The notes under the pieces were generated by a model. That model did no database searches and had not been told where the DNA came from. It saw only the letters and a program-made list of their open reading frames with translations. Shown one piece after another: positions 1 to 10,624 of a stretch of 64,000 bases of DNA (positions are counted from its first letter, which is position 1; every line of letters starts with the position of its first letter). The position numbers and the translations under genes were made by a program. The DNA comes from Anniella stebbinsi. Lineage: Eukaryota > Chordata > Lepidosauria > Squamata > Anniellidae. The DNA lies in assembly GCA_029215795.1 (NCBI GenBank), contig JARDYH010000002.1, positions 110,172,501 to 110,236,500 on the forward strand, in the 5' to 3' direction.

Positions 1-380
1 CACAAGGCAGATTCAACGTACTCCCCTCCAAGTTGTTGGAGGGGAGATATAGTAAGATTCCAAAGGAAGAAAGATACTGCCCCTGCTCTAGCTCTGAGGT
101 AGAGACAGTCTCCCACGTGCTTCTCAGTTGTGAGTTCTATAATGGTATTAGAAACGATCTCCTGAGACCAATCCTCCAGGGTTATTCTGGACATTCGCAT
201 GAGTCTCTTACCACTATACTTCTACAGGCCAAGGACAAAATGGTCACAAATCAAGTTGCCAAATTCTTATATCTCACTACTTTGTATAGAGTACAACTGG
301 TGGGTTCTTAATTGATCAATTGTTTACAGCTGTTGATGCAAATTTTAAATTTTGTATGCTCTTTTATGGTCTATAGACTA
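1..380 (+). mobile_element. LINE 3' end, C-terminal cysteine region
   Basis: Coding remains read FNVLPSK then LLEGRYSKIPKEERYCPC, ETVSHVLLSCEFY and VAKFLYLTTLYRVQ, a Cys-x-Cys...His...Cys pattern like that at the C-terminus of some LINE ORF2 proteins. The frame ends at 311, followed by an AATAAAGTATGTGTGTG tail at about 382. Only the end of the element is present; it sits in an AMBN intron. A related fragment is at 27950-28480. The clade is not certain. Confidence 0.6.
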
Positions 381-1006
381 CAATAAAGTATGTGTGTGTT
401 CATATGGAAGGTGCATGTCAAACATGGAAATCACCATCATCATCACCTATTGTTGCTTTAGAAATGTTAAGATGTGTTAATGGCCTGAAGAAGTCAATGC
501 AGCTAGGATAAAAAGAATTAGCAGTTTTTCAATTTTTATTTTCTTTTGATGCCTTTGTATCACTCAGCTCTGATGACTGAATACCTTTAATTGTAATTTG
601 ATTGTTTTAATATACTAGTAAACTGGTGTGTTAGGCCACAAACACACTCATCCCATGCCTAAAGCCTGAGCCCCACGTTACTGGGAAGGGGCAGGTAAAA
701 AGAAGAAAAAGCAGAGATCCTTAAAGAGTTGCTCAAGGGATCCAGGACACAGAAGGAACCTTGGCAGGTGTCTTTTAGATTGTTTTTATGTGTTATTGAT
801 TGATATGGTTTGATGTTGATTTTATCTGTTTCCACATTTGTAAGACACCTTGAGGGCTCTTTTGGTTCCAAGAGGCGGAATAATTAATAAATACATTCTG
901 TTTCTTCCTCTTCCGCCTTTTTCTCTCTGTTTAAACTCATGGGCTATATTATCAAGCAGAAAAGAACTGGATATGTAAACATCTCAGAACCAATTCAAAA
1001 CCCATT

Positions 1007-1010
<4 letters not shown>

Positions 1011-1043
<33 letters not shown>
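1011..1043. repeat. (AT)n microsatellite
   Basis: About 16 perfect AT units, 116 bases upstream of the first AMBN exon. Confidence 0.98.
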
Positions 1044-1048
<5 letters not shown>

Positions 1049-1159
1049 GGCTACTAAATATTGACCTTTTAAGTTGAATTCAAACTTACGCCTTTTGAGA
1101 ATTTAAAAACTGGAACTACAGCTTAATAATAAACATTTCTACTTTCTCAATTTCCTCAG

Positions 1160-1267
1160 TATGTTCAACCTTATACCTATGCTGATCCATTCCATTCTAT
1201 GTGGATGTACAATTTCCTCCTACCACATTGGGTGAATCGAGCACCTCAAGAACATGGAACTCAACAG
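1160..1267 (+). CDS. AMBN: AMBN exon, first one in window (36 codons)
   Basis: The acceptor is a pyrimidine-rich tract ending TTTCCTCAG and the donor is CAACAG/gtaagc. The exon starts YVQPYTYADPF and contains SMWMYNFLLPHW, then ends PQEHGTQQ. Mammalian AMBN has SLWMHGLLPPH and REHETQQ at the same place, directly before YEYS. No stop codon lies within, and both ends are phase 0. The preceding exon (with the conserved LETMRQL region in mammals) was not found between 1 and 1159, so it should lie upstream of the window. Confidence 0.9.
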
Positions 1268-4118
1268 GTAAGCCATTAAAGCTGTTATAGGTCCAGAAAT
1301 TGTACAGATTAAGAAGAAATTTAAATGAAGATGGGTCATCTTCATTGTTAGTTTCTGGAAATTTCCAAACATAGTGTCAGTTTTTCAAATTATTTTTGTA
1401 CATATTTGGGAATGTTCACCAGGTATCAAATTATTTACATCAGCACGTCAACACCTTAGTATGTGTGGTCATCAACTAAAGTAGGCATGGGCAACTTATG
1501 CCTTCTAAATGTGGTAGGACTACAGCTTTCATCAGCCCTGGCTAGAATAGCCAATGATGATGAGGAATTATGGGAGTTGTAGTCCAATAACATCTGGAAG
1601 GCTACTAGTTCCCCATCCCTGAACTAATGTCTACAGAGGCAACTCACCTTAACAAATTATGAGATCACTTGAACAAATGGATAGTCAATAGTCTGTCCCT
1701 TGGAAACATAGAGCTCATATAATCTTACCACCCATTAGCAGTTGATGTGTGGTATCATTCTCCTTGCCTTGTAGATGGTGACAACCAAACAACCTCTATA
1801 CCACTGTGGAAGAGCTCTCCCCAAGGTACTTTGGTCATTCTATGGCCTTCTAGAAAGTTGAATACTGATTGAAAGCTCAACTCCACCGAAACGAAAGAAA
1901 ACAAGCCACAAGACATTAATTTACGCAATCCAAAACAGAGAGGTGTGCCTAATTTTGTCCTGGTTCACATGATAATCTATAATGTGACCAGCCACAGCCA
2001 GCATGGCCAATGGTTAAGAATTATGGAAGATGTTGTCCAGAACGTCTGCAAGGCCCTTGGTTGCCTATCCCAGATCAAAATCATGGTTTAGATCAGCCTT
2101 ATCCATCCAGGGTCCCTTCCAGATGTTTTGGCCTACAATTCGCATCAGCTCTAGCCAGTATGGCCATCAGGGATGATGGGAGTCATAGGCCAAAACATAT
2201 AGTGGGACCCAGGTAGAGGAAGGCTGACTTAAATGCTTGTGAACATATCCCTGTATGCTCTTCTCTTTCTCTTCTTGTTTTGCAGATGTTATTTCCGTAT
2301 TTAAGGAACTGTGGTTTGTTGTAACCAAAGTTAGTTAAAATAAACCAGCATCAAACTTTGATCTCAGGAAACAATGTTTTTCAAAGACTCATTAAAAAAA
2401 AGAGCTAAACTATGCAATCATGTATTTTGCAACCCCCCCCCCAAATATTTGATACATTTCTAGTTTATGCAAATATTTTTTGACAATGTAAAGTCTCCAG
2501 GAAGTTACTTTTCTCCATTGTTTCCCCCCCCCCCCCCATAATTTAATTTCTTTTCTGGTGGTAACCTCTTGCAGGTCATTTTATGTTTCACTGAATTTTA
2601 AACTACTTTTGGGAACAATTATGGAAGAACCATTTCAGAATTAGTTGGCAGCCAGAAAAACACAAAGGAACAACCAGGGGAAAAATGAGTCCTAGGCAAA
2701 TCCCATGGAAAGCAATACAACCAGAATTAGTTATAGCTAAAGTCTTGTTTATTTCAGTGGAACTTAGTCATTACTACATCTCACCTCTAAACCAAACTTA
2801 TATGGTGCATTAGAGATGAATGAACATAGAATTACATGAGATTTTGTAGGCAAGAACCTAATCCATCGGTCACATTGTTTTTTTTAATGGATATAAGACA
2901 CGTTAGCGTGCCTAACAATTGTTTATTAATGACTTCATACTGTCCTCCCATTGCTCCACAGTATGAATATTCTATGCCAGTACACCCTCCTCCACTGCCA
3001 TCCCAGCAATCGCCCACTCGGCATCAACGGCCAGGAGTAATAGAGCAACCTCACTACCCATTCATACATCTTAGTCCTACAAGGCAATCCCAACTCCAAC
3101 AGTATGATATGCAGCCACCATTCCAGCAGAATCCATATACTTTGCCAGAAGGAAATCAACCAGTTCTTCAACAACAGCAGCCCCCACCAGACAGACAAAC
3201 CCAACAGGTCAGTTTGATCAGTGTTAGCATAGGTGGGACCTCTCAGACTCTAGTGCTTGAACCACGAACTCCCTTTATGATGGTGCTTTGAGCACAGAAA
3301 GGAATATGGGTGTGCAACATTGGCCCTAGTGATTGGCAGGCTGCAGGGCTGGTGTCAAGGGCAGGCATGGTCGGGTAACCTGCCATAAGCCCACCCCCCA
3401 GCAGGGGCCCACTGACTAGATCCTCCTGGAGTTGCTCCTCCTCTTCACCAATGCAACCTGCTTGTTCACCTGCCTCTCACTCTGGCCCAGACAAGAAGGA
3501 GAAGGAGAAGCAGTAAATTCCACTGTCTGCTTGCTCACTGGCTCTCTGCCTATCAAGCAAGCTAGTGGGAACAATGATGGAAAAGAGGATGAAGAGCAGC
3601 AGGAGCTGGTGACAATGGTGGTGAGAAAATAGACTTCCTGAGGAAGGGGGACCATTCAGGGTGTCTTGCCAAAGGGACCCTAAGGCACCTGGAGCTGGCC
3701 CTGCCCAGAGCAGTAGCAAGGGCTCACCAACCCTGGAGCATTATTTCACTAGAATCACAAACAAAAGGAGACCAGAAATCAAAAGCCTGGTATTTATCGC
3801 TTCCAGAATGCATTACTTAAAAAAAAAAAAAGCATTGCCCCAGGTTAGCTTTTGCTTATGCTTTTGATATAATTCTGGACTTTGTGCTATTAGTGCAATT
3901 TATTTCAAGGATTAAAGGAAAGTAGTGTGAAAAGATCTGTAGGATAAAAATTTAATCTCCCAAGCACATTAGGTTGATTTCTTACCCAAGATAAGTTAAT
4001 GAGTTGATACAGGCACAGTTTTTTTTTCTTTCTATAGAATTTCAAATTTTAGCCCAGTCGTGGACATCCTAAACACTATTGTTAAATAATCCATCTGTAA
4101 ATGCTTTGGGATTAGTGT

Positions 4119-4150
<32 letters not shown>

Positions 4151-7100
4151 ATTCACGTAATGTCTGTTCATCTAATGGCTTTATATGTTTTCTTTTGATA
4201 AATATAGTTACCAGCTGTTCAAGAATACTCAGGGACATTAGGTCAGGCCGTAAGTATACATGTTTATTTCGTATCCCCTTGAACAGCTATTATTACTTAG
4301 ACTCTAAAGCAGAGGTGGGTACAAGGTAGATCTCCAGATATTTGACTTCAGCTCCCAGAAACCCCTGCAAGAATGGCCAATGGTTAGGAATGCTAGGAAT
4401 TGAAGTCCAAAATATCTGGAAATCTACTCTGTGTGTGTGTGTGTGTGTGTGTGAGTGTGTATGTGTGTGTGTGTGATTTCTACTGAGTTGATTTTATGTA
4501 ATAACACTCTTTCTCAGCCTCCATTTTCCATTTCCAATAAGAGTAACAGGGACAGACCCTGAAGAAGGATCCATATGCCCACCTACTCCCTTGGAACTAT
4601 CTGCCATTTTAATTTTCCCACAATGCCCTAGGGGAGTGTGTTGAGAAGCCAGCTAGGGGAGTGAGTGGGGGGTGCACCTATGGGGATAAGAAATACTGCC
4701 CCTCCTCCTTGAAATATTTAGGGAATACTAAAATAACATAAATTATTGGAACACCCAGAAAGTCTTTTATAAATTATTAGTAAAGCCCTTGTGCAGAAAT
4801 AGTCATTTACAAACAAATCATTGCTCCCCCACCCTTGAATACATAACATCTAAAGTTTTTTTTTTGGGGGGGGGGGTCCTTGTGTATGCATTGTATTATC
4901 TGTTCTATACATTTTGTTATTTGGCCTGTCATTTCACTTGATGTTTCTCTACTTCATCATTTTGCAAAGAACTATCCTGGTTTACATGGAACTCAACTAG
5001 ACCCAGCACAACCACCACCACAACGATCTGTAAGTTGATTCTGTTGCTAGTGCACTGGCTCCCCCACACCTGACCTCTCTTAACATGCAGTCCCACCTAT
5101 TGAAGACGAGCATTTGTCCAAAGTGGCCATTCTCAGAAGGTCGTAGTCATATAGGAACGATGCAAGAATTCTGTATAGAGTGGTTCTTCCTGTACCATCC
5201 TTCATGGAGTGAAAGCATGGAAACACACGGCCTAAAGCAAAGGCAGTGGTCAAGTGTCTTCCTTCCAGCCTCTTCCCACACCCCACCCCAGTTCTGGACA
5301 TGGCAATAGAGCATCCAACAATAGGGGGTAAAAGCTCAGCTATTGCTATTATTATTCGGATGCATTTGCTGGCATTCTACAGGGAAAAGCACATAACACT
5401 CAAGGTGACTCACACAGAAATATTGCAATGCCCCTTAGGCCAGGGATGGGTAACTTGTGGTCCTCCAGATATTGTTGGACTGCAACTCTCATTATACCCT
5501 GGGCAGTGTACTTAATGGTCAGGGATGATGGGACTTGTGGTCCAATAACATCTGGAGGGTCATTAGGCTGTCTTGGCACCAACTAAATTTCCAAATAGTG
5601 GTAGATGCTTAGAAACTCCATCTGTCTCAAACCCTCAGCTTATACAGCCCCAGTGATTCTCAACATCCGGGCCATGATTAGTGTGTGTGTGTGTGCAATC
5701 ATAAACTAGGCTTGCTAACATTCTTTTAGTTGATTGTGCTCCAGAGCTTTTCATAGCAGTCTCCCGCCCTCCCTCACACACACATACACTTAACAAGTCA
5801 ACGTCTAGCTACATCCATTTAGATTACAACAAAGAGTATTGTGGCACCATAAAGACTAACACATTTATTCTGGCAGATGCATGGAGTATTATGGAGAGTT
5901 TCAGGTTCATATACATTACATATTGTGGGGTTGGGGGAAAGAATGATAAACATTGAGGTCACAGGATATTAAATGCAGAAAGTACTGACAATAGCAATCA
6001 CTTTATTTACAGTGGTTATTCACAGTCCAGTGGGGCTGGTTAAAAAGTTAGCAGTTCTAGCCAAGGCAGTATTTGTATTCCTCCTTCTGTCTTCCCTCTC
6101 CAAGCTGTTAATGGTACCATGTGCAACAAGTTGCCTAATTGAAAGGTTATTTTGCCTTTGTACCTAGGTTTGCAGATTTTAAGATCAGATCTGCTTGGGT
6201 AAAAATAGGGGGTCTCCATGTCCAGGAAGTCCACAGCAAAAGTTGATACCAATCCTGCCAATAGACAAATATGTACCCCAAACAACTGGACTATGATAGT
6301 AATAGTAACACAATATCTAGACAAGATGGTTAGAGGGATAAATATTATCTCAGTACCCATAAATTTTATGCTGAAGGAAAATCACAACATATGGGGAGCA
6401 CAGCGATACAATTAGGGTGAATCTACATTACAATAAGCGAATATTGATTGTTTCACACAATGTAACTATTGTGGTTTTTCCCAAAGTATCCCAGGAATTG
6501 TAGGGTAGCAGGTGTTGAGTATTCCTTGTTAGAGATTCCATCATGCCCCTAATAGTGCCACAGTTCTCAGGGACCCAGTTTAAGTATGTCATGTAGATAG
6601 TTCTTAGAGCATCTCAACAGGACTACAGAAGAACAGAAGAAGAGCCATGCTGGATCAGACCAAGGGTCCATCTAGTCCAGCACTCTGTTCACACAGTGGC
6701 TATTGAGAAGAGGCTATGGACCAAAATGGGCCATTGGTCTGGTCTAAAAGGCAGGTTCCTTTCCATTCTATTTTTGTTTTTACTGTTTTACATTACATAA
6801 CAAGAATATTGTCTCTTAAACCAAAAGCTCTTCATTAATTACTTCTTTCGCCTAGATGTATCCCAGTTTGTATTACTTTCCTTATGCAGCAAACCCAGGA
6901 GTAAGTATCTTACATTCATTTAAAACTAGTGAAATTATTATAATTATGATCTTGGGGTGGGGGTGGAGTGGGGCAGGGCAGGGCAGGGCTGGCACAATGC
7001 ATCTCTGTGTGCTCTGCACAAAATAACACATGGGAACAACCATCACCACCTAGTGCTGGGTGACCCAATTTCCTATAGAAATTGGGTCCCCCAGCACTAG

Positions 7101-10100
7101 GACTAAGGGACAGGCTTTGTCTCCACTGCAATGCACAGAACAGAGAGGAATATACTGAGGGATACAACTCAAGTGAGGACAAAGTATGCCCTTCTGCTCT
7201 GGCCAATCCCAATATTCCTTCTGCCTATCCTGCCATGGCTGAATCAGACTCAGTGTTAGATAGGCTGACCATATGAAAAGGAGGACAGGGCTCCTGTATC
7301 TTTAACAGTTGCATAGAAAAGGGAATTTCAGCAGGTGTCATTTGTATATATGCAGAACCTGGTGAAATTCCCTCTTCATCACAAAGTTAAAGCTGCAGAA
7401 GCCCTGCCCTCTTTTCTACATGGTCAAGAGACAGGGCTCCTGCAGCTTTAACTGTTGTGATGAAGAGGGAATTTCACCAGGTTATGAATGCATACAAACA
7501 ACACCTGCTGAAATTCCCTGTCCTTTGCAACTGTTAAAGATACAGGTGCCCTGTCCTCCTTTTCATATGGTCACCCTAGTGTTAGAACAAATTATGGGGC
7601 AATCCAAAAGGCAAGGCAACAAAACAGGCAAATGGTCACACACAAATGTTCCAGTCCAGTATGGAATTAGGCAAAGACAAGAGTGGTCTAGATACAAACA
7701 AAGGTCAAAGCAGAGTTAAGCTGTACAATACTATACACAGTCCAGCAGCAATGTCAAACAGGAGTCCAAGGGTCGGTCACTCAGATGATCAATTGCAAAG
7801 CAAAGTCTGGAAAGCACAGGAGCTGATGAATAATATTGGTCCAACACTGGCTAGGCTAAAACTGAAGGCTTTTATAGCCAGAGCTTTTTGAGTCTTGCTG
7901 CTCAGCTGCAGTGTGTTACAGACCCTCTGGCAAAAGTCTACTCAGGAGTAGGGGATTGCTCCCGAGGTGTCTTTCTTTGTAATTGAGCACTCCTCCTTAG
8001 AAGAGCATTATTGCCCTGCCTCTTGAGGCGGCAACACCCTCGAAGGGCTAGGTAGTTGCCCAGCCTCAGTCTCAAAGGTGGAACTTCCCTCCTCCTGTAG
8101 GGATGGCCTAGTAGCGATCTCCTAGTCCAGGTTCCCCCAGATCTCCTGATCTGGGTGGCTCATTGGTATTGTCTGTCTTTGGGATCTCTAGCTCTTCTTC
8201 AGAGGAGGATTCCTCCAGCAGTGGCATGACACTGCCCCACTGTTTTTCTGATTGCAGAGTGGTTGCTTTGTTACTTAACACTGACTGAGACCCAAGGAGA
8301 ACTAACTTGGCCCCTTTCTACGTAGCTCCACCTATTCCTCTGCACAATCCCATATTTTGTCAGTCATGCTAAAATGTGACAAAGAGACAGAATCCAGAAT
8401 GTGACTTTTCTATATATGGTTTGCATAATAATAATAATAATAATAATGATAATAATAATAATAATAATAACAATAATAATGACATCAGGAGAAGGTCACA
8501 ATTATTCTGTTAGTCACCTCAGTCACCGGCAACACATCAAAAAACTATACAGAAAACCTTCAGAAACTGAGCCTACCAAAATACATCCACACCAACATCC
8601 AGAAAGCAGTCATACTTAAAACATGCTCAACTAAAGGAAATTCCTGAATCTATAAAAGACAGCATGACTTGGCAAAGCCCGTCATGTCCATCTAGAAAAA
8701 TCGCCACGAGCGAAAAAGAGATGAAATAATAATAATAATAACAACAGCAACAACAACTAATTCTAATGAAGTTATTCAAATGTCAGCAATGAAGCACTTA
8801 TGAATATTATCGTGACCACTGGAAGTCTTGGATTTCAGATTTTTAAATTTAGAGATGACAAATATTTTCATAGAAGGAAAATGGAGCAGCCAATGATGTT
8901 TATTATACAGTAATGTTTCAAAGAGAAGGGAAATATATAATTTAGTAATATAGCCTTTTTTTAAAGGATGTGAATATTATGTCTAATGAACAATGGGTCT
9001 GGAAGTTCTAAAATGAAGGGTGGGGTTTTTTGTTTCAGTGGGTGTGTATTGGTCTGGAAAGGTTTGTTTCTGATATGAGGTTTGCTTCCATGTTCCGTAG
9101 GGTGCTCCTGCCAGGTTAGGAATAGTAAGTTCAGAAGAAATGCAGGTGGGTTGTGAATGTGATATTAATTTACATTGTGAAGGGAAAAGCACCTTACACT
9201 TAAATGGGTATTCTGCTGACTATAGAATAGTGATGTCAATGCATCCCCATAATTCTCCTACTCATTTAGATTATTGTCTCTGCCATCATGACCACTGATG
9301 TTAAAAGAGAAGTATTGGGGGGAGGGTGTAGTGGTGTAGTGGCTAAAGTGTTGGCCTGGGAGTCGGGAGATCTGGGTTCTAGTCCCCACTCAGCCATGAG
9401 AACCCACTGGGTGACTTCGGGCCAGTCACAGACTCTCGGCCCAACCTGCCTCACAGGGTTGTTGTTGTGAGGATAAAATGGAGGGGAGGATTATGTACGC
9501 CACCTTGGGTTCCTTGGAGGAAAAAGGTGGGATATAAATGCAATAAATAAATAAAATAAATAAAAAATACGTAATGTGTTCTATTCACTTGTTCCCTCAA
9601 TTCAGTGCCAAGGAGATTTTTTTTTAAAAAAAGAACCAGGTCCTCCTAAAGTACTTTCTGTAAGAAGTAGTTGGCCTTTGCTCCACTGACATGAAGCTTT
9701 TGCCCCCAAGCCAAAGAAACAAATCTGTGCCAATGGGCAAGTACTGCACAACACTACAAAGCCACTTTAGGCTCCATGGCTGTGATTGGGCAGGCATCGG
9801 CTGCAATCCTATAGTCATTTACCGGGGAGTAGGTCTCATTGGAGTTGGTGGGGCTTAATTCTGAGTAGACATGTATAGGATCACACTGTCAGCTATAGCA
9901 CCAGTTATCTATTTAGGATGCCATACTATGCATATTTAGCCAGAAAAAAAGTCCTACAATTCCCAGCATTTCCCGGGCAGCCTTGCTCACTTAGGAGAAG
10001 TTTGAAGATCCTGAACCCAGCTCTCTGCTTCCACGTATAGTTCTGGAACTGATCATCACCATCATTCATTCTCTTACTGGAGATGGCTGCTTAGTTCTAG

Positions 10101-10585
10101 TTTCTGGATCAGGGCTTTTAGTGCCGGGTACAATGTGCCCAACGCATAGTGGATTGAGGGTTGCTCTTATGACAAGAGGCAAGTAATTAGCTGTGAATTT
10201 TGCCCCCCCTTTTTGCTAAACGGATGGGGGAGGGAAATTGGACTTAGACCTGCACCTTGTGGAGGACCTGTGCCCCTTATTACTCAACAGATTTCTTGAG
10301 GAGAGGAGGTTGGGTCAGGGGTGTGTGTGCATATTAGACACCCTCTCCTGCTCTGCCCTCCCATTCGTTTAGGGTCCTAACGTGTTAGCATGAGCACACC
10401 CACATTACCAATGGAAGAACAGATTATATTCTTCTAGTATCGTGATATTCTTCTGAAGTCTTTGCATGTCAAATATTCACTATGGAATGAAGGAGAATTC
10501 TTGGCTTATGCCATACCCTTGATTCAAGTATCAGGAATAATTCAGAATGGAGAGGTTAGGGAAGTAGCTATAGGTATATAGGTAA

Positions 10586-10624
<39 letters not shown>

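Noticed and set aside
300..1159. Search for the preceding AMBN exon (LETMRQL region)
   Set aside because: No matching peptide with splice sites was found; the exon presumably lies left of the window.
6856..6858. ATG at the start of the AMBN exon as a translation start
   Set aside because: It follows a splice acceptor and continues the AMBN frame; it is an internal methionine.
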